Positions 8,246-15,082 of a stretch of DNA of 25,160 nucleotides are shown here, piece by piece. Each line of letters opens with the position of its first letter. The stretch's first letter is position 1. The position numbers were made by a program, and so were the translations under genes. A model generated the notes under the pieces. That model saw only the letters and a program-made list of their open reading frames with translations. It was not told the DNA's origin and did no database searches. This stretch comes from JBFHFS01 sp041583495 (lineage in GTDB: Bacteria > Bacteroidota > Bacteroidia > Bacteroidales > Marinilabiliaceae): contig JBFHFS010000066.1 in assembly GCA_041583495.1 (NCBI GenBank), positions 1-25,160 of the forward strand, read 5' to 3'.

Positions 8246-8914
8246 TCAGGCAATTTTTTTGTTTAGGAATTCCACGACTCCCTGTGGGTCGGGGGAATAA
8301 TTGTCGGCTCCGATTTTATTTTTAAATTCTTCCGAGACCGGAGCTCCTCCAATGGTCACTAAAGTGCCGGGTTTGGCTTTTTTAATATCACTGGTAATCT
8401 TTTCCATATTGGTCATGGTGGTGGTGAGTAGTGCCGATAACCCGATGACGCCACCCGGGTTCTCATTCAGTGCCTCGATAAACTTATCCGACCCGACATC
8501 CGTTCCCAGATCAATCACTTTGTAGCCACTTCCTTCAACCATCATGCCTACCAGGTTTTTCCCGATATCGTGTAGGTCGCCCATTACCGTGCCGATAATG
8601 AAGGTCCCTTTTTGTTTGGCCTCTCCGGAAACAAAAAATGGTTTCAGGTGAATCATCGATGTGCTCATGGCTTTTGCGGACATCAGAACCTGGGGGACAA
8701 AGATTTTGTTCTCGCGAAATTTTATGCCCACCTTCTCCATCCCCGGCATTAATCCATGGGTGAGAATTTCCTGAGCACCCACGCCTTCATTCAGGGCCTG
8801 ACGCGTTATTTCATCGGCACCGTCTTGCCCTTTCATTTGGGGTGGATAGGGGGAGGCTTTGTTTATCTTTCCGAATTCTATACACTCTGCCAGTTTGTTT
8901 AGTGTCTCATTCAT
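8246..8914 (-). CDS. Corrinoid (B12-binding) methyl-carrier protein, MtbC/MtmC type
   Basis: At 222 residues this has the usual size for a stand-alone corrinoid protein. Residues 1-95 are the helical cap domain found also in MetH. The Rossmann-like B12-binding domain follows, with the lower-ligand motif DxHxxG as D113, H115 and G118 (GDLHDIGKN), GLSALLTTT at 158-166 and IGGAPVSEEF at 188-197. It carries the methyl group on cobalt between the methyltransferase partners. It is the first gene of the operon, followed after four bases by the UroD-family methyltransferase. It has a plausible promoter about 25 bases upstream of its ATG. The family is certain; which methyl donor it serves cannot be told from this protein. 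Confidence 0.93.
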   Translation of the reverse strand: MNETLNKLAECIEFGKINKASPYPPQMKGQDGADEITRQALNEGVGAQEILTHGLMPGMEKVGIKFRENKIFVPQVLMSAKAMSTSMIHLKPFFVSGEAKQKGTFIIGTVMGDLHDIGKNLVGMMVEGSGYKVIDLGTDVGSDKFIEALNENPGGVIGLSALLTTTMTNMEKITSDIKKAKPGTLVTIGGAPVSEEFKNKIGADNYSPDPQGVVEFLNKKIA

Positions 8915-8938
8915 AATAAATAGGATTGATTACGATTA

Positions 8939-8946
8939 CAAATGTA
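8939..8946 (-). promoter_or_regulatory. -7 promoter box (TACATTTG) of the corrinoid operon
   Basis: On the minus strand TACATTTG matches the Bacteroidota -7 consensus TAnnTTTG exactly and lies about 25 bases from the ATG of the corrinoid protein. No TTTG is present at -33, which would fit a promoter that needs an activator. The divergent AraC-type gene begins at 9029, so the 114-base gap must hold control sites for both directions. Confidence 0.45.
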
Positions 8947-9028
8947 TTCGTTGGAAAGCAGGGAATAAATGGTGTTTTTTTTGAAAAAGATGTAAAATAT
9001 TACTTTATTGGTCTTTCAATGGACGAAA

Positions 9029-9886
9029 ATGATTATTAAGAAACGATTTGTAAAACTTCCGGAGTCGCTCATCGAAATTCAAAAGTCAGACCCCCTTACC
9101 AGGGATCTCTATTTGTGTGAATTGTCGGAAATCCTCATTCGCCGAAAAACCCGGTGGAAACAGGAGGAACCGCTGGGGGATCATTTGCTGTTGTATTGCA
9201 CCAAGGGTGATGGTTGGCTTACCCTTACCAACGAGGTGGTGCGCATAGGGCAGGATCAGTTTTGTATTATTCCCGAGGGATTGGTCTTTGAGGTGAATAC
9301 CGGTCTTAGCGATCCAACCGTGTTTCTTACCTGTCAGTTCAATGGGCCCAAGAGTAAAATTCTGGAGAGGGAGTTTGGAGCGGTACGTAATCTGGAATTG
9401 TCTATCAGTAATCGTGTGGCCAATCGCAGAATGCTCTTCGATGAAATATTTAATAATTTGGACCGGGGCTATCCCAATGCCAACATGCATTACATCAACT
9501 TCACCTTTTCGCATTTGTTGGCCACCTTTGTTTTTGCGTCGAAAACCGGGGATGATATTCTGGTGGAAGAGAATCCGGTGATTCAAAAAACCATTCGGTT
9601 CATGGAACTTAATGTTGATAAAAAACTGAATCTGAAAGAGATTGCTGATGAGGTGGGGTTGTCATTGACTTATTTGTCGGTTCTCTTCCGAAAGAGCACC
9701 AATTACAGCCCTATCAGCTATTTTTCCCATCTTAAGATTGTTAAGGCCTGCGAATATCTCGATCAAACCAATCTCAAAATTAAAGAGATTGCCTTTATGC
9801 TGGGTTACTCGGATGCCTACTACTTCTCAAAAGACTTTCAAAAGAAGATGGGCCTTTCGCCCCGGAATTACCGGAAAAGGGTGTAG
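9029..9886 (+). CDS. AraC-family transcriptional regulator (cupin sensor + HTH)
   Basis: This 285-residue protein begins at the ATG at 9029; a TTG seven codons earlier is in frame but less likely. Residues about 25-110 look like the AraC-type cupin sensor (HLLLYCTKGDGWLTL, then IGQDQFCIIPEG). The last 100 residues hold the two helix-turn-helix motifs. The first is LNLKEIADEVGLSLTYLSVLFRKST, given here as two overlapping parts LNLKEIADEVGLSL and SLTYLSVLFRKST; the second is IKEIAFMLGYSDAYYFSKDF before the closing GLSPRNYRKR signature. It is transcribed away from the corrinoid operon with a short shared control region, so it most simply regulates that operon. It also lies upstream of the GH20 gene in the same direction, so a role in sugar sensing is the main alternative. 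Ligand unknown. Confidence 0.87.
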   Translation: MIIKKRFVKLPESLIEIQKSDPLTRDLYLCELSEILIRRKTRWKQEEPLGDHLLLYCTKGDGWLTLTNEVVRIGQDQFCIIPEGLVFEVNTGLSDPTVFLTCQFNGPKSKILEREFGAVRNLELSISNRVANRRMLFDEIFNNLDRGYPNANMHYINFTFSHLLATFVFASKTGDDILVEENPVIQKTIRFMELNVDKKLNLKEIADEVGLSLTYLSVLFRKSTNYSPISYFSHLKIVKACEYLDQTNLKIKEIAFMLGYSDAYYFSKDFQKKMGLSPRNYRKRV

Positions 9887-10191
9887 AGGTGAGGTGGGAG
9901 TATCAGGAATTTTTTGGATTAAAGGGAAAATAATTATCATTCTGTGGGGTATTAAAGAAAAAAATTCTGATTTTTACTCTGGTTTTTAAAATTAAAAAAA
10001 TAAGTTTCTGTCTTTCAGACTCCATATCCCGGGTCTGGTGTCTTATTGATGAGAATTGACTCGTAGGCCCTATGGGGATAAAGAACTCTGAGCCCTTGAA
10101 AAAGTTATTTTGAACCCATTTGGGGGCTAAGGGCAATTTGTTTTGTTTTCCCCTGTTTCACCGGATGTTTCCCACAAAATAATTAGAATTT
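9887..10191. other. Intergenic region, AraC-type gene to GH20 gene
   Basis: This 305-base stretch has no convincing gene. It is AT-rich in the first half and probably contains the GH20 promoter, but I see no clean TTTG/TAnnTTTG pair and no clear terminator after the regulator. Confidence 0.5.
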
Positions 10192-11775
10192 ATGCGATTA
10201 AAATTTGTGTTTGTTTTGGCAATCGTGTTTTCGGTTCTGTTGCCCATTAATGCTCAGGATCTGGCTTTAATTCCCACGCCACATACCCTTAAGGTCGTAA
10301 ACAACCAATATCTGACCATTAAGAAATGGAAGGTAGACGGATCCAATGATTATCATGATCTTATAGAGACCTTTGCGCTTCAGATTAAGGCCTGTGGAAT
10401 TGATTTTCCCGTTGAACTGAGCAGAAGAGGTAAGGCTTCCAACCTGATTTTAAAAGAGGTAAGTGGCGAGAAACAGTTGGGTGAGGCGTCTTATTCATTA
10501 GTTATTAACCCAACAGGTGCTACCATAGAGTTCAGCCATGCCCGGGGATTGTTTTATGGGCTGCAAACCTTATTGCAAATAACCAATTCGGGCAGTGTCA
10601 GCGGAAACAAAATGAAAATTCCCTGCCTGGAGATTGAGGATCATCCTCAATTTGAGTGGAGGGGCCTGATGCTTGATGAATCCCGCCATTTTTTTGGGAA
10701 GCAAACGGTTTTTCAGCTGCTCGATTGGATGGCTTTTTATAAAATGAATCGCTTTCACTGGCACCTTTCCGACGAACAAGGGTGGAGAGTTGAGATAAAA
10801 AAGTACCCCAAACTAACCCAGGTTGGGGGGATTGGTAACTATTCGGATGCCCAAGCGCCGGCACAATATTATACCCGGGAGCAGATCACGGAAATCGTAA
10901 AATATGCCCGGGATCGTTTTATCGAAGTGATTCCCGAAATTGATATGCCCGGTCACGCGAGTGCCGCCAATAGAGCCTATCCTGAGTTTAGTGGTGGGGG
11001 CTCAAAGGATCATCCGGATTTTACCTTTAATCCGGGCACTCCCAAAACCTACAGTTACCTGACGGATATTATGAGAGAATTAGCACATATGTTTCCCTCT
11101 GAGTATATTCATCTGGGTGGCGATGAGGTGCATTACGGCAATCAGCAGTGGAAGGAGAATCCCGATATTTTGGCCCTTATGGAAAACAAAAAGCTGGGCA
11201 ACATGAGAGAGGTGGAGAATTATTTCCTTCGGTCTATGTCGGATTCCCTTAATACCTTGACCAGGAAGATGATTGGCTGGGACGAGATAGTGGATGCTGG
11301 GATTCCTTCGAACAATTGTTTGGTGATGTGGTGGCGGCACGAAAAGCCCGGTCAACTCACAAAAGCCCTGGCCAACGGCTATAAAACCATCCTATGCCCG
11401 CGCATTCCCCTCTATTTCGATTTTGTTCAACACGAGAGTCATGAGTCGGGTCGCAGGTGGGATGGCGCATTTGTGCCTCTGGATAAAATCCTGGCCTTCA
11501 GGCAGGATTATGGCGCGGTAATTTCGAAATACGCCGACTTAGTGGTTGGGGTTCAGGCCAACTTATGGACCGAAACGGTTTCCCATACCGGGCGGCTAAA
11601 TTACCTTATCTTCCCCCGAATTGCGGGTGTGGCAGAAATCGGCTGGAGTACACACAGCTCTGTTGACCAAACAGGCTTTCTAAAGCGGTTGGAGACCAAC
11701 TTTCCTTTGTATGAGAAAATGAATATCCAATATTTTAATCCACTTTCTCCCGGCTCAACGCCCGAAATTAAATAG
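10192..11775 (+). CDS. GH20 beta-N-acetylhexosaminidase, secreted
   Basis: The 527-residue protein begins with a signal peptide (residues 1-21, ending INAQ). The GH20 N-terminal alpha/beta domain covers about 25-150, with the typical LIPTPHTLKV opening and ARGLFYGLQTLLQ. The TIM barrel follows: WRGLMLDESRHFF, MNRFHWHLSDEQGWR and the catalytic Asp-Glu pair D311-E312 in HLGGDEV, where Glu is the acid and Asp orients the substrate N-acetyl group. It removes terminal beta-linked GlcNAc or GalNAc from glycans in the periplasm or outside the cell. It stands alone on the plus strand and faces the minus-strand sulfatase-maturation gene across a terminator. With the sulfatases and alpha-galactosidase nearby, a host- or algal-type sulfated amino-sugar glycan is a plausible target (inference). 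Confidence 0.93.
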   Translation: MRLKFVFVLAIVFSVLLPINAQDLALIPTPHTLKVVNNQYLTIKKWKVDGSNDYHDLIETFALQIKACGIDFPVELSRRGKASNLILKEVSGEKQLGEASYSLVINPTGATIEFSHARGLFYGLQTLLQITNSGSVSGNKMKIPCLEIEDHPQFEWRGLMLDESRHFFGKQTVFQLLDWMAFYKMNRFHWHLSDEQGWRVEIKKYPKLTQVGGIGNYSDAQAPAQYYTREQITEIVKYARDRFIEVIPEIDMPGHASAANRAYPEFSGGGSKDHPDFTFNPGTPKTYSYLTDIMRELAHMFPSEYIHLGGDEVHYGNQQWKENPDILALMENKKLGNMREVENYFLRSMSDSLNTLTRKMIGWDEIVDAGIPSNNCLVMWWRHEKPGQLTKALANGYKTILCPRIPLYFDFVQHESHESGRRWDGAFVPLDKILAFRQDYGAVISKYADLVVGVQANLWTETVSHTGRLNYLIFPRIAGVAEIGWSTHSSVDQTGFLKRLETNFPLYEKMNIQYFNPLSPGSTPEIK

Positions 11776-11793
11776 GGGAAGGTAATACGCGAT

Positions 11794-11836
11794 AGCCTCT
11801 GTTTGCCCTAAATGCTCAGGGATGAGGCTTTATTTT
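11794..11836 (+). terminator. Nested hairpin terminator between convergent genes
   Basis: AGCCTC (11794-11799) pairs with GAGGCT (11824-11829), and inside it CCCT (11806-11809) pairs with AGGG (11818-11821). A T-rich TTTATTTT tract follows on the plus strand. It lies 18 bases after the GH20 stop and directly abuts the stop of the converging formylglycine-generating enzyme gene. The T-rich side supports termination of the GH20 transcript. Confidence 0.55.
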
Positions 11837-12999
11837 GCCGATACCACGGTTCTAAAGCCGGTGTGCTCCAGGCTGGTATCCCAGCTGGTCTTCATGCGGG
11901 CGGCTACCCTAAAGCCTGAGCAATATTGGTCGCTGCACAAAAATGAACCTCCCCGGGTTACGCGCTTTGGGACATAGGGATCATGGGGATCGTATGATTT
12001 ATCCGGTCCCTGTGGGTTGGTTACGGTGCCATTGGCCGCACAACTCTCATAGTAGTCGGCGCGGTACCAATCGTGGCACCACTCCCACACATTGCCGGCC
12101 ATGTCGTACAAGCCGTAACCATTGGGGGCATACGACATCACAGCTGCAGCCCTCAGGTACTGGTCTTTTTGAGTGTTTTCATTGGGAAAGTGCCCCTGCC
12201 AGCTGTTGGCTTTGGTCTCGCCCTGGTCGATGGGCTCATCTCCCCATGGGTAGATGCTGTATGCTTTTCCTCCGCGGGCGGCAAATTCCCATTCGGCTTC
12301 GGTGGGTAACCGGCGGCCCGCCCATCGACAATAGGCCTGAGCGTCCTCCCAGCTTATCTGAACCACCGGGTATTGTTCCTTGCCCTCCAGATTGCTCCCA
12401 GGCCCCTGTGGATGTTGCCAGTCGGCCCCTGCTGTCCAGCTCCACCAAACCAGAGAATTATTGAGAGGAACCGCATGATCGGGTGGTGTAAAGACCAGGG
12501 AGGCTGCCACCAGAATCGTGTCGGGTGGTTTAGGGGTGCCAGGGGGTAAACTCTTTTTTATTTCTTCCCAGTCGGGTTTGCGCTCTGCCGTAGTGATGTA
12601 TCCTGTTTGCTCCACAAAGGCCTGGAATTGGGCGTTGGTCACTTCGTGCTTATCCATATAGAAAGGGGAAACGGTTACCGTGTGCCGGGGAAACTCATCA
12701 GGTTTGCCCCAGACAGAATCCCCACCCATCACAAAGGTTCCTCCCGGGATGAAGACCATCTCTTTTGGGATGGAATCTTCCTGTTGGCCGCTGGAAAGGT
12801 GCGTCGGGTCAGAGTTCTGTGTGGTTAAATTATTAAATCGACCGGGCAGGGTGGAGCTGCAACACTCCATCTGATTATCTATCTCCACCGGATTCTTTTT
12901 GGCAGTCGTATTGTTGGATTGTTTTGTTGATATCTGGCATCCTGCCACTAAGGCAAACACAACTACCAGGAGCCTCAGGCTTTTATCTCCGCTTCTCAT
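11830..12999 (-). CDS. Formylglycine-generating enzyme (sulfatase maturation), lipoprotein
   Basis: From the ATG at 12999 the product has 389 residues and opens with a lipoprotein signal (LRLLVVVFALVAGC, lipid cysteine C21). Longer readings from a TTG at 13074 or an ATG at 13008 are possible but bury the signal peptide. Residues from about 80 form the FGE-sulfatase (SUMF1) fold: MVFIPGGTFVMGGD, the RHTVTVSPFYMDKHEVTN region, RLPTEAEWEFAARGG and MAGNVWEWCHDW. Both catalytic copper-binding cysteines are present, C355 and C360 (LCSDQYC), five apart as in human SUMF1, which separates it from the structural GldK/lectin-like relatives. It oxidises a sulfatase active-site cysteine to formylglycine, using O2. 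The next gene upstream on the strand is a sulfatase with a cysteine-type motif, its obvious client; the second sulfatase at 23125 is another. Confidence 0.9.
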   Translation of the reverse strand: MRSGDKSLRLLVVVFALVAGCQISTKQSNNTTAKKNPVEIDNQMECCSSTLPGRFNNLTTQNSDPTHLSSGQQEDSIPKEMVFIPGGTFVMGGDSVWGKPDEFPRHTVTVSPFYMDKHEVTNAQFQAFVEQTGYITTAERKPDWEEIKKSLPPGTPKPPDTILVAASLVFTPPDHAVPLNNSLVWWSWTAGADWQHPQGPGSNLEGKEQYPVVQISWEDAQAYCRWAGRRLPTEAEWEFAARGGKAYSIYPWGDEPIDQGETKANSWQGHFPNENTQKDQYLRAAAVMSYAPNGYGLYDMAGNVWEWCHDWYRADYYESCAANGTVTNPQGPDKSYDPHDPYVPKRVTRGGSFLCSDQYCSGFRVAARMKTSWDTSLEHTGFRTVVSAK

Positions 13000-13176
13000 T
13001 CCCTGCATATTTTCTGAATTGTTTTGAAACATTTGAATCAGAAAAAAAAACAATGACTTAGAGCCATTGTTCAATTTAATTTATCGAAATAAATTTTCGC
13101 AGGGAGCCCAGTCACTGTTTTTCACCACAGGTGTAACCGATATTTCAATGGTGTTTAGCTGGTTAATAAGGCTCCA

Positions 13177-14757
13177 TTAGTCTTTTGTTACCTGGCTGCC
13201 CCACCAATCTTCATTGGGCTTAAAATCTTTGGAAAGCATATCCAGGCGTTGCTTTTCCAAACGGGGTAATTGCCTTTGCTTAATTGTTTGTTGATAATTC
13301 AATTCAGCCTCTTTTGAGTATTCGGGGTCTTGTTCGGGCATTTTTGCCTCGACCCGGTGCAGATAATCGAACAGTTCATCACTTAATTGCGCGACTCTTT
13401 CAGGGTTTTGGGCGGCCACATCGGTCGTTTCCGATAGATCTGCCTTTAGGTTGTACAACTCCTGGTGACCATCCTCATAATAATGGATTAATTTCCAGTC
13501 TCCCTTGCGGATGACCGAACTGGGATCTCCTCCCTGATTGCCGTAATGGGGATAATGCCAAATCAGGGCGCGGTCGGCAATGGTTTCCTCTTTCAGCAGC
13601 GGTAACAGGCTGACGCCATCCTGGTGTTGGTCGGGCTTTAGGGGCAATCCGGCCAAGTCGAGAATGGTTGGGTAAAAATCGGTTCCCGACACCGGCACAT
13701 CGCAGGTCTTTCCGTCCAGCTTCATCCAGGGCACCGAGATGAAATAGGGTTCGCGGGAACCGCCTTCCCACTGATAGCCTTTTCCTCCCCGCAAGGGGGC
13801 AACGTTGGTCGAATAGCTGTCGCCGGAGGTGACGCCCCCATTATCGCCGGTAAAGATGATAATGGTGTTTTTGTCGAGTCCCAGCTCTTTCAGGTTTTGC
13901 AATACCAAGCCAACCGCATCGTCCATCGACTCTACCAGGCCCGCATAAACAGGGTTGTCCTGATGCAATCGGTAGGGTAACCGACGTTCCATTGTAAAAC
14001 CCTCCTGAGCAATCCCCATGGTCTCTGCTTTGTTGCGGTATTTTTCCCATTTGGCGCTCGTGGTTTGAATAGGGCCGTGAACGGCATAAAAGGAGAGATA
14101 GGCCAGGAATGGTTTATCGGAATTGGCCTTCATGAATTCAACGGTTTCCTTTGCCAGTCTCATCTCCAGGTTCTCTCCGTTGGGACCGTTCTTCAGATTC
14201 GGGTTTTTATAGGGCGCGAAATAACCCCCATGTGGACTCCCGGCATCCCACCCTCCGATATTAATGTCAAAACCATGATCCTCGGGCCAGGAGCCTTTAC
14301 CCCCCAGGTGCCATTTGCCCGCAAAAAAAGTGCTGTAGCCCGATTCTTTCAAGGCCTCGGGAAGAGTGATGAATTCAGGGGATAGGTTATGCACGTATTC
14401 GGCAGGCAACAGTCTGGAATAGCGACCATTAGACCTCCAGGCCTCTCCCGATTTCTCCCCAATCCAGTTGGTGATGCCGTGTCGTGCCGGAAATTTACCC
14501 GACAAAATGCTCGCCCGCGAGGGGCTGCACACCCTGCAGGCGGCGTAACCATTGGTGAAGATCATCCCGCTTTGCGCTATTTGGTCGATGTTGGGGGTCT
14601 CATAATATTCACTACCCATACAACTCAGGTCGGTATAGCCCAGGTCGTCGGCCAGGATGAACAGTATATTGGGTTTTTTTTCTGGGTTTTGTCCACAGGA
14701 GAACAATACTAAAAGGAGAAGGGTGCCGGATAAAAAATGAATGATTTTGAGGCTCAT
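13177..14757 (-). CDS. S1-family sulfatase, lipoprotein
   Basis: The 526-residue protein has a lipoprotein signal (LLLLVLFSC, lipid cysteine C21). The type I sulfatase fold begins at PNILFILADDLGYTD (metal ligands D37, D38). The maturation motif is C77-S-P-S-R81 followed by ASILSGKFPARHG; the cysteine is the residue turned to formylglycine. IIIFTGDNGG carries further metal ligands. It removes a sulfate ester from a glycan. The pattern MGSEYYETPNIDQIAQSGM and CSPSRAS plus ARHGITNWIG resembles the arylsulfatase-A-like group that includes galactose/GalNAc-4-sulfatases, but the subfamily is a tentative call. The maturation enzyme lies about 180 bases downstream on the same strand. A promoter with both -33 and -7 boxes is seen upstream at 14850-14881. 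Confidence 0.92.
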   Translation of the reverse strand: MSLKIIHFLSGTLLLLVLFSCGQNPEKKPNILFILADDLGYTDLSCMGSEYYETPNIDQIAQSGMIFTNGYAACRVCSPSRASILSGKFPARHGITNWIGEKSGEAWRSNGRYSRLLPAEYVHNLSPEFITLPEALKESGYSTFFAGKWHLGGKGSWPEDHGFDINIGGWDAGSPHGGYFAPYKNPNLKNGPNGENLEMRLAKETVEFMKANSDKPFLAYLSFYAVHGPIQTTSAKWEKYRNKAETMGIAQEGFTMERRLPYRLHQDNPVYAGLVESMDDAVGLVLQNLKELGLDKNTIIIFTGDNGGVTSGDSYSTNVAPLRGGKGYQWEGGSREPYFISVPWMKLDGKTCDVPVSGTDFYPTILDLAGLPLKPDQHQDGVSLLPLLKEETIADRALIWHYPHYGNQGGDPSSVIRKGDWKLIHYYEDGHQELYNLKADLSETTDVAAQNPERVAQLSDELFDYLHRVEAKMPEQDPEYSKEAELNYQQTIKQRQLPRLEKQRLDMLSKDFKPNEDWWGSQVTKD

Positions 14758-14849
14758 GTCAATGGGGATATTGGTTTTTTAGGGGGTTCACGCTGGATGA
14801 ATCTGTCCAAAATGGCCCCGTGTTACGCTTATAGTTTTGAATCAACGAA

Positions 14850-14881
14850 TAAAGATAGAGTCCTGGACATAATTAAACAAA
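14850..14881 (-). promoter_or_regulatory. Bacteroidota promoter (TTTG-N20-TATCTTTA) of the sulfatase gene
   Basis: Read on the minus strand, TTTG (14878-14881) is followed after exactly 20 bases by TATCTTTA (14850-14857). This gives a -33 box plus a -7 box with one mismatch to TAnnTTTG at correct spacing. It lies about 90 bases upstream of the sulfatase ATG at 14757 and could drive both the sulfatase and its maturation enzyme. Confidence 0.5.
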
Positions 14882-14954
14882 TAATCCCATGGATTAATAC
14901 GGAAGGACTAATGTTTCTTTAGGTTCATTTCTTCAGATAAAGGGCCTCAGCTGA

Positions 14955-15011
14955 GATGCCTTTTCCCCATCCACCCAACCTTTTTTAGCGTGTAAAACGG
15001 GTTGTGGCATC
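14955..15011 (-). repeat. Nested inverted repeat downstream of the DUF5060 gene
   Basis: GATGCC (14955-14960) pairs with GGCATC (15006-15011), and inside it CAACC (14976-14980) pairs with GGTTG (15000-15004). It lies about 70 bases past the stop of the gene at 15083-16993. An A/T-rich loop but only a short T-run makes it a weak transcript-end candidate. Confidence 0.3.
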
Positions 15012-15082
15012 GGCGTTCTTGTTGGTGGTTTTTTTTATTCTTCAGCGTCGATTTATCAAAGAAAGAAAAGGCTTCCGGTCTC

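Larger units (their letters stand above)
14758..15082. other. Intergenic region, DUF5060 gene to sulfatase gene
   Basis: This 325-base gap holds no supported gene. It contains the sulfatase promoter (14850-14881), a 10-bp palindrome CTCAGCTGAG (14946-14955) and a nested inverted repeat (14955-15011) after the DUF5060 gene. A plus-strand open frame of about 60 codons at 14737-14922 overlaps the sulfatase start and looks fortuitous. Confidence 0.5.

Noticed and set aside
9008..9028. TTG start for the AraC-type regulator
   Set aside because: The ATG at 9029 is available seven codons later and leaves room for promoter elements in the short divergent gap.
11830..12999. GldK-type gliding/secretion lipoprotein
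   Set aside because: GldK shares the FGE fold but not the catalytic pair; here LCSDQYC is intact and the gene sits beside a sulfatase rather than gldLMN.
13000..13074. N-terminal extension of the formylglycine-generating enzyme from a TTG at 13074
   Set aside because: It would place about 25 residues before a standard lipoprotein signal; the ATG at 12999 gives a normal signal peptide.
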